Positions 21,690 through 32,834 of a DNA stretch of 64,000 bases are shown piece after piece. Both the position numbers and the translations under genes were made by a program. How positions within the stretch are numbered: the first letter of the stretch is position 1; each line of letters begins with the position of its first letter. The DNA comes from Ceratothoa steindachneri (taxonomy: Eukaryota; Arthropoda; Malacostraca; Isopoda; Cymothoidae), in assembly GCA_963969495.1 (NCBI GenBank), contig OZ018318.1:170707258-170771257 (forward strand). Reading direction: 5' to 3'. A model generated the notes under the pieces. That model was not told the origin of the DNA and did no database searches. It saw nothing but the letters and a program-made list of their open reading frames with translations.

Positions 21690-24600
21690 GAATGCATATT
21701 CCTTCAATGGAATTGCCGTGGACTCCGGGCCAACTGGAAGGAGCTGCGGAAGCTCGTCTCGTCCCGTTACCCGTTAGCTATCATTTTGCAGGAGACCATG
21801 CTAGGCGCGTGCCCCCTGCCCGCCCTCCCGGGGTATAAGGGTCTTGCGACCCCACCACCGCTGGATGGCCGGGCTGGGGGATGCGTTGTTTACACCCGGC
21901 ATGATGTCTCCGTTCTTCCTTTCTCTTTAGATACCTCCGTTCAGGCAGTGGCTGTGCAGCTGCACCTGCATAGGAGGTATACAATCATTTCTGCGTACAT
22001 TCCACCGTCAGCTGACTTCGACGCGGGGGACTTCCGCCGCGTCGTGGCACGGTTGCCGAGGCCCTATCTCTTGCTTGGAGATCTGAACGGCAGGCGTCTT
22101 CTCTGGGGAGATTACTCCATAAATCCCAGGGGACAAGTCCTTGCCGATCTGATCGAAGAGCTTGAGATGGGTGTCCTAAACGTGGATGAGTTTACGCATC
22201 ACTGTCCGAGAACCGCTTCATTTTCTTGCCTTGACCTCTCTTTGTGTTCTTCGGATGCACAGCCTGATTTTGATTGGGGGGTGGTCGATGACCTCCATGG
22301 TAGTGATCACTTTCCCATTCAAATATCATTTTCAGGGCAACTGCCGCCTGAGAGCCCACCTCGGTGGTGCTTGGCGCGGGCGCGGTGACCTGCATTTCAG
22401 GAAATGACTGAATTCTCTATCTCAGTCGAGGAGTTTAGGTCGGTAGATGAGGCCGTTGAGTTCTTCTCCGGCAACCTCATCGCCGTTGGCCTGACTACTA
22501 TTCCTAGGACGTCTGGCCGTTTTGCACGCCGACCACTCCCATGGTGGTCGGCCGAGTGTCTGACGGCCCTCAAACAGAAGCGTTATGCCTATATGCGAAA
22601 TAAGCGCCGCCCTAACGATTTCACTGTCGGTGAATTTCGTCGGGCTAGGGCTAGGTTCCGGTATATTTCGAAGCACGCCCGCCGCTCTTCTTGGCGGGCA
22701 TACGTGTCTTCACTTAACGGGAAGACCCATTTAGCTGAGGTGTGGAAGCGAGTCAAAAGGATTCGGGGCAAGTTTTCGCAGGACTCCCCTCCCGTTCTCC
22801 AGGAGAATGGGACCGCAATCTCGGACCCCGCGTCCGTGGCGGAATCCTTAGCGACCGCTTTTTCCGCATTCTCTAGCCGTGATGCTGCTCCGCCAGCATT
22901 CAATGCACGTCGTGATATCGCGGAAGGCCGCCGGCAGGACTTTACCTCCAGAGTCGGAGAACCCTTCAACGACAAGTTTACTGTGAGTGAGTTGCGTTCC
23001 GCTCTCGCTTTGTGCGCGGACACCGCCCATGGTCCGGACGATGTCCCGTACGCCATGCTTCGACACCTGGGTGAGCGAGGTATGGCCTTTCTGTTAGATT
23101 TGTTCAACAGGATCTGGGTAGAAGGTCTTCTCCCAGACTCCTGGCGAATCGCTACTGTGCACGCCTTTCGCAAACCGGGGAGAGATCACTCTACTCCGAC
23201 CGGTTTCCGCCCAATCTCTCTAACCTCTGGCGTGTGCAAGTTGATGGAGAAATTGGTAAATGTTAGATTAGCCTTTTTCCTGGACAGCGGAGGCCATCTG
23301 TCTTCCGCACAGTGCGGCTTCCGCAAGTTCCACTCCACGTCGGATGCTCTGCTCCGACTGGAAAATACCGTCTGCGATGCTTTCCTTCGTAGACAGCACT
23401 ACGCCACGGTCTTTTTCGATCTGGAGAAGGCCTATGATACTGCATGGCGATACGGTATCATGGAGACTCTCCACACGATGGGGGCGAGGGGACGCCTCCG
23501 AATGTTTATATGTGAATTTTTGCGAGATCGTCGATTCCGCGTACGGGTGGGGGGAGCCCTCTCCGGCCCAAAGGAGCAGGAAGAGGGTGTCCCTCAGGGA
23601 AGTGTCCTCAGTGTCACACTCTTTGCCCTGAGCATCAACAGCATCACCTCGGTGCTGCCGAAATATGTTTTCGCTACTCTCTACGTGGACGACCTTTCGA
23701 TCTCTTTTGGCGTGGCCCAGATGCCAACTCTGGAGCGTCGACTCCAACATGCATTGTCCGCGTCTCTCGCTTTGCCGAAGCGCACAGGTTTCGGTTTTCT
23801 TTGGCCAAGACTAAGGTGGTGCACTTCTGCCGCCATCCACGGCTTCACCCCTACCCAGATTTGTTTCTTAATGGGGTGCGCCTGGATTTGGTTGAGTCGC
23901 ACCGTTTCCTTGGTCTTGTATTCGACCGACGCCTCACCTGGGAGGCTCATATTCGCAGCCTTAGGGTCTCTTGTACCCGCGCCATGGACATTCTCCGTTC
24001 CGTGACGTTCAGCGCTTGGGGCGCTGATAGGGCTACTGCCCTACTTTTTTATCGATCCTTTGTTCGCTCGAAGCTCGACTACGGATGCGAGTTTTATGCA
24101 TCCGCAGCCGAGCGTTTATTGCGGAAGGTGGATTCGATCCACCACACCGGCCTTCCCCTTGCGACCGGTGCCTTCCGCACTCCCCCATTGAGAGCCTGTT
24201 GGTCGATGCTGGGGAGATGCCACTCGCTCTGCGCCTCGTGCAGTGCATCACTCGCCTGTACGCGCGAGCCCGGCGCCTCCCTCAGTCTCGATGGTGCCTA
24301 TGCCGCCGAGAGACGCCAGTCATACCCTAAGCCCTTTGGGTTTAGGGCCACGAAACTCCTTCGAGAGCTAGATATAGCTCTCGGTCCGGTGGCGGCAAGT
24401 GTTCTGCCCAGGACGCCACCCTGGAGGGTACCACATTTGGCTATTTGTCGCCACGCCTCTGCTCCTAAAGCTTGTACTGCGCCGGGAGTATTGCGTTCGA
24501 CCTTTTTCGAGCACACATCGTGTCACGCTGGAACCGTGCCAATGTATACGGATGGCTCCAAGTCCCAAGAGGGGGTCGGCTTCCACGCCGTATCCCCTCT

Positions 24601-25366
24601 GTTTGAAGTCAGCGGGGCTCTACCAGGCGCTGCGTCTGTCTTCACGGCCGAACTGGTGGCAATACACCACTCGGTACGGGAGATTACGTGACGTGCCCGG
24701 TTCGGAGACCGGATTGTGATCTATAGCGACTCACAAAGCGCCCTGAGTGCTCTCGGGGCAGTGGAATCTCCGCATCCCCTGGTTCACGATATTCGTGAGG
24801 CCACGGTTTTGGCGAGCCGGGTGGATGTCGAGATTATCTTCTGCTGTGCTCCTGGACATTTAGGAATTGCGGGGAATGAGGGCGCCAAAGAGTCCGCGAG
24901 GACTCTGCGACCGGACCAGCGTTTCGCTCTTCCTCACACTGACTACATGGCAGGAATACGTGCAGCTCTTCCGACTGCTTGGCAAAGAAGATGGGAGACG
25001 GTCGAGGGTAACTTAAAGTTGCGGGCCATTGCGCCGCGACTGTTCCCATGGACCTATCCCCCAATGCCACGGCGGCTTCAGGTTGCTTTCTGTCGTCTCC
25101 GAATTGGACACACTCGTGTGACGCATCGCTATTTGATGGAGCGCTCGCCTGCGCCCTATTGCAACGACTGCGTCGTCCCCCAGACTGTTCGGCACATTCT
25201 TGTCGAATTTCCCAGTCTGGGTGATCTTCGCGCACGATACCTGTCCCGGTACCGGAATGGGCGGGGTCGCTACCGCCTGTCCCTTGTACTCGCGACAGAT
25301 TCGTGCACATTGACTTGTGGACTTGTTGACTTTTGGGGGGAGGCCGGGCTTCTCCCCTTTATTTAA
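21690..25366 (+). pseudogene. LINE copy 6 ORF2 (EN-RT-RNase H), few lesions
   Basis: Endonuclease lies in 21786-22388 (LLLGDLNGRRLLWGDYSINPRGQ, SCLDLSLCSSDAQPDFDWGVVDDLHGSDHFPI). Linker and reverse transcriptase are open from 22404 to about 23750 (GPDDVPYAML, FRPISLTSGVCKLMEKLVNVRL, VFFDLEKAYDTAW, GVPQGSVLS, catalytic LYVDDLSISFG). A frameshift moves the rest to 23801-24691 and RNase H follows in 24540-25366 (YTDGSKSQEG, AELVAIHHS, a stop after VREIT, then YSDSQSALSALGA). The last RNase H block reads GNEGAKESA: the four residues containing the usual Asp are missing. The C-terminal finger is CNDCVVPQTVRHILVEF, its last Cys mutated to Phe. Confidence 0.85.
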
Positions 25367-25594
25367 GGTTCTTTTTTTGTTATTGTTTTGTTTGTAGGTT
25401 GCACTCTCCTGCACCGGGGTGAGGGGGACCACCCCCCGCTGCCGGAGATTGTTAAGTTTTTCCAATTTATATCTGTTAAGTTTTCATATTTTTACTTTAA
25501 AGTAGCCTAGTTCTAGGCTGTCGTGTTTTTCGGCGACTTATGCCCAAGTGGGTAGTTCCCAGATGGGCTCCATAACATTTAAAAACAAAAAAAA

Positions 25595-26086
25595 ATGTTC
25601 CCATGGACCTATCCCCCAATCCCGCGGCGGCTCCAGTTTGCTTTCTGTCGTCTCCGAATCGGACACACTCATGTGACGCATAGCTATTTGATGGAGCGCT
25701 CGCCTGCGCCCTATTGCAACGACTGCGTCGTCCCCCAGACTGTTCGGCACATTCTTGTCGAATGTCCCAGTCTGGGTGATCTTCGCGCACGACACCTGTC
25801 CCGGTACCGGGATGAGCGGGGCCGCTACCGCCTGTCCCTTGTACTCGGGACGAGTGCGTGCACTTTGACTGGTGGACTTATTGACTTTTGGGGGGAGGCC
25901 GGCCTTCTCCCTTTCATTTAACCAGGTTTAATTGTTGTTTTTCTTATTGTTATTGTTATTTCTTTTTATTGTGTTTTCCTTTTCATTTTTTAAAGTAGCC
26001 TAGAACTAGGCTGTTTGTTTACGGCGACTTATGCCTAAGTCGGCAGTCGCCAGATAGCCCCTTAAATAATAAAAAAAATAAAAAGA
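25595..26086 (+). mobile_element. Second 3' end of LINE copy 6
   Basis: A further copy of the ORF2 C-terminus begins at tgttcccatggacctatccc straight after the A-rich tail of the first 3' end. It holds frame 25595-25921 (FPWTYPPIPRRLQFAFCRLRIGHTHVTHSYLMERS, CNDCVVPQTVRHILVEC, ending LLPFI), its own 3' UTR, hairpin TAGCCTAGAACTAGGCTG and tail. It is closer in its 3' UTR to copy 10 than to the 3' end just upstream, so two different source RNAs are represented. Confidence 0.85.
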
Positions 26087-26099
26087 TCGCCGCGACTGT

Positions 26100-26302
26100 T
26101 TTCGTGGATCCAACCCCTAATGCCCCTGCTGCCTCAGGTCCTTTTAATCGGGACGCATCCCCATCTGGCCCTCCCTTGCACCTTAGTATGCGTTCACACA
26201 GCCTCTGGCAGCTTCATGTCGAGTCTACTTGTTTGAGGATCTTCGCGCACATTGCTTGTCCCGGGAGGAGCGAGGTTTCTACTGCTTGTTCCTTGTACTT
26301 CA
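26100..26302 (+). mobile_element. I-clade LINE copy 5 (right part)
   Basis: This continues copy 5 after copy 6: ttcgtggatccaacccctaatgc... cctcagg matches the segment following gcgactgtt in ORF2, and gaggatcttcgcgcacattgcttgtcccggg matches the distal end. It fades out at about 26300. Confidence 0.65.
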
Positions 26303-26518
26303 AAAGTTTTTTTTTTTCAAATCTGTTCAAATTCATTTTGACTGCTCGTCTCGATGGCAGTCGTCACGTACGACCCCTAAAAAACATCGTTAGGATTTGA
26401 TCTGGGACTCCATCGACGACGTGGCTTAATCAGCGTGATACTGAATGAGATAATCTCAATTATGTTTACCACCTTTATACCTGACAGTTCTGATGCTATT
26501 TTATTTCTTTTTTCGCAG

Positions 26519-26620
26519 AAATACGCAAGTCTTTTGTGACTGAGGCGTTGGGGGAACAGGACCGCGAGACGAGGGAGAGCAGCAGCAAAAAGAGGAAGGT
26601 GGAGACAAGAATTTCAGCTG
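26519..26620 (+). CDS. KANSL1: KANSL1/NSL1 internal exon (NLS-like, acidic/basic)
   Basis: An internal coding exon between ttatttcttttttcgcag (acceptor ending 26518) and gtaagag (donor from 26621). It enters with two bases of a split codon, gives 33 full codons and leaves one base, which matches the next exon's phase. The peptide is charged and contains SSSKKRKVE, a classical monopartite nuclear localisation motif, fitting a nuclear scaffold. No stop interrupts the frame. Assignment to KANSL1 rests on phase continuity with the PEHE exon downstream, not on this peptide, which is in a poorly conserved part of the family. A 5'-truncated LINE starts about 90 bp after its donor. Confidence 0.7.
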
Positions 26621-26710
26621 GTAAGAGAAGGTGGTCGGGCTGTTTTGCATCACCAGGAAGGCCTGTAATTCTTCCAAGCAGTGATAATAATACAACGCTT
26701 TTTTAATAGT

Positions 26711-28419
26711 AGATTCTTGTTGGTCAGCCGAATGTGAGACGGCCCTCAAACAAAAGCTTTATGCACTATAAGCGCCGCCCTAGCGATTTCACTGTCGGTG
26801 AATTTCGTCGAGCTAGGGCTAGGTTCCGGTATGTTTCGAAGCATGCCCGCCGATCTTCCTGGCGGGCATACCTGTCTTCACTTAACGGGAAAACTCCTCT
26901 AGCAGAGGTGTGGAAGCGAGTCAAAAAGATTCGGGGCAACTTATCGAAGGACCCCCTCCTGTTTTCCAGGAGAAAGTGACTGCAATCTAGGACCCTCCGT
27001 CCGTGGCGGAGTCCTTCGCGAACGCTTTCTCCGCATTCTCTAGCTGGGATGCTTCTCCGCCAGCATTCAATGCGTGTCTTGATGTTGCGGAAGGCTTCCA
27101 ACTGGACTTTACCTCAAGAGGCGGAGAACTTAACAACTCTGGCGGGTTCCGCCCAATCTCTAATTTCTTGGGCGTGCAAGTTGAAGAAATTGGTAAATGT
27201 TAGCCTTTTTCTGGACAACGGAAGCCATTGGTCTTCCGCAATTTCCACTCCACGTCGGATGCTCTGCTCTGCCTGGAAAATGCCGTTTGCGAGACCTTCC
27301 TTCGTAGACAGCACTACGCCATGGTGTTTTTCGATCTGGAGAAGGCCTATGATAACGCATGGCGATACAGTATCATGATATTTGGGGAGAGAGGGGAGCT
27401 CCTTCCATACTTATATCTAAATTTTCTCAAGATCGTTGATTCCTCCTAGGGTGAGAGGAGCTCTCTCCGGCCCAATTGAGCACGAAGAGGGTGTATCGCA
27501 GGGAAGTATCCTCAGTGTCACACTCTTTGTCCTGAGCATTAATGTATCACGTCGGTGCTGCCAAAAGATGTTCTCGCTACCCTCTACGTGGACGACCTTT
27601 CACTCTCTTTCCGCGCGGCCCAGATGCCAACTCTGGAGCGTCGACTCGCTATGCCGAAGTGCACAGGCTTCGGTTTTCCTTTGGCCAAGACTAAGGTGGT
27701 GCATATCTTCTGCCATGTACGGCTCCACCCTGACCCAGACTTGTTTCTAAATTTGGCTCGCCTGGAACGGGTCGTTCCCGCACAGTTTCCTTGGTCTTGT
27801 ATTTGACCAACGCCGCACCTGCGAGGCTCATATTCACAGTTCTAGGAACTCTTGTAGTCACTCCATGGGCATTATTCGTTCCTTGAAATTCAGCACCTAG
27901 TGGAGATACACTCACTGCACAGTGCACTATTCGCGCGAACCCGGCGCCTCCCTCAGTCGTTAATAGCGCACTGCCTCCGCAGCCGATCTCGACGGTGCCT
28001 ATACCACCTAGAGACGCCAGTCATACCCTAAGCCCTTTGTCTCGCTGTATCCGTGACGCCACGATTTTGGCGAGCCGGGCGGATGTCGAGATTTTCTACT
28101 GCTGGCTTCCTGGACATCTGGGAATGAGGGTGTTTCACTCTTCCTCACACCGATTAAATGGAAGGAATCCATTCTCCTTGACAAAAAAGATGGGAACTTG
28201 AGGTTGCGTGCCATTGCGCCGCGACTGTTCTCATGGACCTACCCACCAGTGCCACAACGGCTTCAATGTGCTTCTTGTCTTCGAATTGGGCACCCTGGCG
28301 GGACCCACTACCATTGGATGGAGCGCTCGCCTGTGCCTTATTGTGACGACTTCGGCACATTCTCGTTGAATGTCCCAGTCTGGGTGATAATTGCGCACGT
28401 TGCCTGTCTCGGTACCGGG
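26711..28419 (+). mobile_element. I-clade LINE copy 7, 5'-truncated (left part)
   Basis: It starts in the ORF2 linker (ggtcagccgaatgtgagacgg; EFRRARARFRYVSKHARRSSWRAYLSS in frame 26734-26979). It continues through a gapped reverse transcriptase (27140-27900, with YVDDLSLSF at about 27585) to the RNase H and finger regions (28050-28419). A Jockey-like LINE interrupts it in ggtaccggg. The rest is at 32469-32824. ttttttaata flanks both outer ends (26701-26710 and 32825-32834) and may be the target duplication. Confidence 0.82.
28411..28419. repeat. Target site duplication of the Jockey-like LINE (left)
   Basis: ggtaccggg at 28411-28419 recurs at 32469-32477. The host LINE sequence (cctgtctc-ggtaccggg-acgaggtg) reads continuously when the insert and one copy are removed. 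Confidence 0.85.
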
Positions 28420-28454
28420 TAGCGGAGTCTAAAGGGAAACCCTACATTTCTCCA

Positions 28455-28476
28455 CGTCGAGAATGAAAACTCGACG
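28455..28476 (+). other. 5' hairpin of Jockey-like LINE
   Basis: CGTCGAG (28455-28461) and CTCGACG (28470-28476) form a perfect 7-bp stem with an 8-nt loop AATGAAAA, 35 nt from the element's 5' end and just before ORF1. Whether it acts in translation or transcription is unknown. Confidence 0.5.
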
Positions 28477-28482
28477 AAAATT

Positions 28483-29199
28483 ATGTGTTGCATATATTAT
28501 GTTCATATTGCGAATCTCTCCTCCCCTGGGTGCTTTGCTGATGAGCTAAATAAGATGCTAACTAATAATGGAATGGAGAAGATGTGGTCTCCCTCGAACC
28601 CGTGGTCACAAGAGATCCTGAAAATTAGTCTCAAACCCCAGTGCGAGACTAGTTGTCAGAAGCTCCCAACCCCCAGCAATGCCACAACTCCAGCTTCCTC
28701 CAGGGACCCCAGGATCCAGGCTGCAAAAGCACGCACGGAACAAAAACAAGCGAAAGAAACCCACCAAAACAAAACCAACCACGCAAACACGCCCACCAAG
28801 GTAAATAACGAAGTTACGGAGACTGGAGTTGCGAGAGCCGAGGGAGGGGCACGTTCACCCCGCTCACGGAAAACCTCGCAGCCCCAGAGACGCCCGAGAT
28901 CGTCCTCTTCTTGCAAGAGGGAATCTAGGCACGCATACCATTCGAGAAAAATTAACTTGAAGGTATTCGCTGCTGAAAGGTCCCCTTTTCCTAAGGAGAT
29001 GGACGCCCTAAATGTATCCGAAGGTTTAATAGCCGGAATATACAAATGGGAATTTACTTCGGACGAGCTCAGTGAAAAGCAGGTCGAGGAGGCTTTACTC
29101 CAAGGCTTGATTAAACTGACTCCGGACTCCTTTATCACCCTAACTGACGGCGAATACAGGAAAAACCATAACGCCCCCAAACACTCCACAAGGACCTAA
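28483..29199 (+). CDS. Jockey-like LINE ORF1 protein
   Basis: An open frame of 238 codons ahead of ORF2, with 64 bp between them. The middle is Lys/Arg/Ser/Thr/Gln-rich (EQKQAKETHQNK, RSRKTSQPQRRPRSSSSCKR), consistent with RNA binding. The C-terminal third is folded-looking (INLKVFAAERSPFPKEMDAL ... VEEALLQGLIKLTPDSFITL). No CCHC zinc knuckle is visible, unlike typical Jockey ORF1. The ATG at 28483 is the first in frame; the first 30 residues (MCCIYYVHIANLSSPGCFAD) look poor, so the true start may be an inner ATG such as MLTNNGMEKMW. The assignment rests on position in the element. Confidence 0.6.
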   Translation: MCCIYYVHIANLSSPGCFADELNKMLTNNGMEKMWSPSNPWSQEILKISLKPQCETSCQKLPTPSNATTPASSRDPRIQAAKARTEQKQAKETHQNKTNHANTPTKVNNEVTETGVARAEGGARSPRSRKTSQPQRRPRSSSSCKRESRHAYHSRKINLKVFAAERSPFPKEMDALNVSEGLIAGIYKWEFTSDELSEKQVEEALLQGLIKLTPDSFITLTDGEYRKNHNAPKHSTRT

Positions 29200-29263
29200 A
29201 CTCGTAAGAGAACAAGTCCTAAAAACATCATATTACACTCGAAACCCTTAAGTAAACTATAAA

Positions 29264-32002
29264 ATGACGATTCTAAAAATATTACACTTGAACTCTGACG
29301 GATGGACAAACAAAAAAAAAATAGTATACGGAAACGTATTAAGACAATGCGACCCAGACGTTATATTTATTTCCGAACATGGAATAAATGACACTAACCC
29401 AATAAAAATCTTTCCCTCCCTACGAAGTCTTGACCAAAAATCACAGCGGAGAACGTTTTGACGGATGCGCCATAGCTGTGAAAAGAGGTCTTGACTTCAG
29501 ATCAATAAGTGGACTCGACGAATCTTACCTTGCTGCGGAGGTCCGTACGGCAGTGGTACCCCTGGTCCTGGCAACGGGGTACCAACCCCCAAGGAGAGGG
29601 TATTTGCCCCTTCCAAACTTGCAGTTATGTGGTCACGGCAGAACCGTTCTCTTTGCCGGTGACCTCAATGCAAGAAGCGCTGCCTCCGGTTATACGTCGA
29701 CCAACCCAGCAGGCAGGAATCTCGAGACACTTATTGATAGACACATTATGACTAGAATTGGACCAGACTTGCCCACATTCATCACTGACAGGTCAGCCAC
29801 CAAACCAGACATTGTTCTAACAAGCAATATGTTCCCATATAACTACTTCATTGAGCCGGGCCCCCATATTCCCAGCGACCACCAGGCTATCCTTATTAAA
29901 GTCTCAACCTCCCCCATTCAAATTCCTATCCCAGAGCGGAAGAGCTACGCTCGAGCCAACTGGGATAAGTATAAACAACTCCTCGAAAGATATAACCCAG
30001 AACCCTTAAATAATGCCTCCCTAGAAGAATTTGACGAGGAGTTGGATAAATTAAATGAAAATTTATTAAAAGCCGACAAGGAAGCCGTCCCCCGAGTTAA
30101 ATTTAAAAATCTCCCTGCCCCCTCATGGACCCCTAGAATGAAAACCCTCGCGAGGGAATATAAGGAACGGATCAATGAAGTGAACCTCACTGGCCCCAAC
30201 ATCAACACACACCGACAAACACGACTCATACGTGACGAACTAATGACTCTTATAAGGGACCAACAGAATGTACTCTGGAATAATTTAATTGACGGACTAA
30301 ACGTAGAAACTGACTCACGTACATTCTGGCAGACGGTTAAACGACTAAAAGGCGGACAGCCAGCAAAGACTATCAAACTTATACGTGATGACATTGAAAT
30401 TTCTGACGTGGAAAGAATCGAAGAGGAATTCAGACTCTTTTGGGCATCTATATTTAAGATATCCCCGGAAGAGAATGATGACTTCGATTTGGACTTCGAA
30501 GACGGAATTATTAACGACCTGAATGATCAAATACACAGAACGCACCCTCACCATTGCGTATCACAGGATAGGGAAATGGAGGGACTCGGCGGTAGAATTA
30601 CTGCCGAGGAACTCTCAATGACCTTAAAATCCTTTCGACAGCGAGCACCGGGGCGTACAGGACTGACGAAGGAGAATTTTATTTGAGCCCCACCCAATAT
30701 CTTATTGGGGCTCATGAATATCATGAACGCATGCCTAAATGTGGGTTACTTCCCTGACCACTGGAAGGTAGCGAAAATGATATTCATTCCAAAAGCCGGT
30801 AAACCACCGGACAGTCCAGCTAACTTCAGGCCCATATCTCTCCTAGAATTTTCAGGGAAAGTCTTGGAGAAGATATTGGCCAACAGGGTAAATACGTTCC
30901 TCGAGAATAACAACTCTCACAATATTCAACAACATGGCTTCCGAGCGAAGCGAGGAACAGACACGGCGCTAGCCGTAATTACCGAGAAGTTGGCAAAAGT
31001 AAAATCAGAAAAACGCCACGCAAATCTGGTGCTACGCGATGTCAAAAAGGCCTTTGACAAAGTATGGAGGAGAGGCCTACAATATAAGATCTTACAACTA
31101 GGCCTCAATCCCATACTTGAGAGGATTCTTTGTGACTACGTGATGGAGAGGAGAGCGTTTCTGAGTATCAAAGATTATAGCGGCCCTGAGTTCGAACTCG
31201 AGGCGGGGGTGCCGCAAGGATCAGTCCCCTGCTCTATAACATTTACACCATAGACCTTCCCCAACCCTTGACTGAGGGTTCCTTATACGTCCAATTTGCG
31301 GATGATATAACAATGATATGTACGGGGCCTTATCGGAATGCGAATTTCATGGCACGAAGTACGGCAGTGGAAATCGAAAACATCAACTCTTTCGAGAGAA
31401 GATGGAATATGTCCACCAATGCCCAAAAGTTCCGTGTAATTCCATTATTCTGAAGGACACTGGCAGACATCCGTGTGGGGGGTGCACGCATCCCATACCG
31501 CACGGAGGGCACGGTTCTGGGACTACAAATTACGACTGATGGGTATAGGAGCCATGTAGCGAAAACTACACAGAATGCACGGAGGGACTTGGGTGAATTT
31601 TTCAAATTTGTAAACCTGAGCACCTCCAACAAACTTAAGATCTACAATGCATGCATTCGCTCAAAACTCCTGTACCCCCCGGTCCCTATAAACGTAGTTT
31701 CCAAGACCCAAGTCCTTAAACTGCAAAGGGTCCAGAATAAGGCAGTATACATCATTACGGGAACCCGAAGGAGAGAAGGGAGAAGGCAGAGTGATCTCCA
31801 TGGTGAACTGGGGATGACCCCCATAAACGTGGAGCTTCACCTCAGAGCAACCAAAATCTGGGACAAGGTGCACCGGCACCTCCCTCCCGAGTTTGTACTC
31901 GAGCACATTGACTTTGACAATTTACGTAACTTAAGACGACCAATTAGTTTCAAAAGCAGTAGACTACCGAATGACATTAACGTCGACCCAAAGTTCACTT
32001 AA
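29264..32002 (+). pseudogene. Jockey-like LINE ORF2 (EN-RT), few lesions
   Basis: It starts MTILKILHLNSDGWTNKK, the usual endonuclease N-terminus with its Asn. A frameshift near 29430 moves to 29430-30686 (FAGDLNARSAASGYTSTN, TKPDIVLTSN, GPHIPSDHQAI, giving the endonuclease D-x-N and S-D-H blocks). A stop after ENFI at 30686 interrupts the early reverse transcriptase. 30705-31253 carries FIPKAGKPPDSPANFRPISL, HGFRAKRGTDTALA, DVKKAFDKVW and EAGVPQGS. A frameshift precedes the catalytic block YVQFADDITM at 31285. Another leads to 31475-32002 with GTVLGLQITTDG and the C-terminal LQRVQNKAVYIITGT. About four lesions in 2.7 kb suggest a moderately young copy. Confidence 0.85.
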
Positions 32003-32053
32003 AGCTAGATAACCCCCATTCATAACACAACAAAACATGAACAAAGCCAAACG

Positions 32054-32294
32054 AGTTTAGCGACTGAATTAGCATTTGCTAAACTTAGTTCTAAAAACAC
32101 TTCCCCAAATTTTTTGTGCGAAATATCGCCAAGAAACAATTAAAACAAAACAACACATAAAAATCCAAATCTAGGTGTGAAACACCCAGAATCGAAGATG
32201 AAAATCTTCTAAAAAGCCACGTAGAGATAATATCTACTACTACAAAGTCTTGAATGCCCAGTGCATTTACCGGATGGTATATTTATATACTATC
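32054..32294 (+). other. Hairpin series in the Jockey-like LINE 3' UTR
   Basis: Six separate hairpins lie in 240 nt. They are AGTTTAGC/GCTAAACT (32054-32085, 8 bp), GGTGT-GAA-ACACC (32174-32186), GAAGAT-GAAA-ATCTTC (32194-32209, GNRA loop), GTAGA/TCTAC (32221-32237), AATGC/GCATT (32253-32267), and GATGGTATA-TTTA-TATACTATC (32273-32294, 9 bp with one G-T pair). An A-rich segment follows. They are probably RNA structures for reverse transcriptase recognition. Confidence 0.65.
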
Positions 32295-32468
32295 AAAAAA
32301 AACACAACCAAAACGCAAAGAAAGCCAGTGATACCCTTTCACCAGGGATCTGTCTTTCATACTACCTTTCATATTCGCTTTCCTATCATTTTCCCCTATT
32401 TCCCCACTATTTCTCCTACTAAAACCCTCTTCTACTATATTCCTCGCTTTTTATGTCCAATGTCCAAT

Positions 32469-32824
32469 GGTACCGGGACGAGGTGTGTCGCTGCCGCTTG
32501 TCCCTAGTACTCAGGACTGCTTCGTGTACACTAACTTTTGGACTATTTCTTTTTGGTATAGGCTGACCTCCATTTATTTGATTCTTTGTTGCAGGTCGCA
32601 TGTTCTTATGCGGTTTACCCCCGACGCCGTCCCGCGTTTCCTTGTTGCCTTTCTGGTTTTTTTTTAGCTTTCTTAGTCTTTGTTTCGTGTTTTACTTTTA
32701 ATTGTTTGCTACATGTTTTTACTTGTTTTTTAATTAGCCTAGTATTAGGCTGTAGCTTGATTACGGTCGACTTTTGCCCTAGTAGGCAGTCGCAGTCGCC
32801 AAATGGGTTCTTAATTTCTTCTTC
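32469..32824 (+). mobile_element. I-clade LINE copy 7 (right part)
   Basis: Resumes with ggtaccgggacgaggtgtgtcgctgccgcttgtccc (end of ORF2), then the 3' UTR (tttacccccgacgccgtcccgcgttt), the hairpin TAGCCTAGTATTAGGCTG and the second hairpin cgacttttgccctagtaggcagtcg. A local duplication (cagtcgcagtcgcc) lies in the second hairpin. The tail is gggttcttaatttcttc. Confidence 0.8.
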
Positions 32825-32834
32825 TTTTTTAATA

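Larger units (their letters stand above)
18965..26086 (+). mobile_element. I-clade LINE copy 6, full length with doubled 3' end
   Basis: It starts CCCCGTAAGGGGCGCGGCG and is bounded by an exact 13-bp target duplication. 5' UTR 18965-19480; ORF1 19481-21683 with an internal deletion near 20850; ORF2 21690-25366; first 3' UTR and hairpins to 25594; then a second copy of the last ~490 bp (25595-26086) with its own hairpins and A-rich tail. Only one target duplication encloses both 3' ends. ORF2 is broken by few lesions, so this is a relatively young copy. Confidence 0.9.
28420..32468 (+). mobile_element. Jockey-like LINE (no RNase H), 4.05 kb
   Basis: A second, unrelated non-LTR element: ORF1 28483-29199, ORF2 29264-32002 (endonuclease and reverse transcriptase, no RNase H), and a 466-bp 3' UTR with a series of hairpins. 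It lacks a long poly(A); the end is the repeat tgtccaatgtccaat (32454-32468). A 9-bp target duplication, ggtaccggg, flanks it. The 5' end lies 63 bp before ORF1, so it may be slightly truncated. Domain order and the C-terminal IRSKLLY...LQRVQNKA segment place it in the Jockey/CR1 group; the clade is inferred. Confidence 0.85.
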
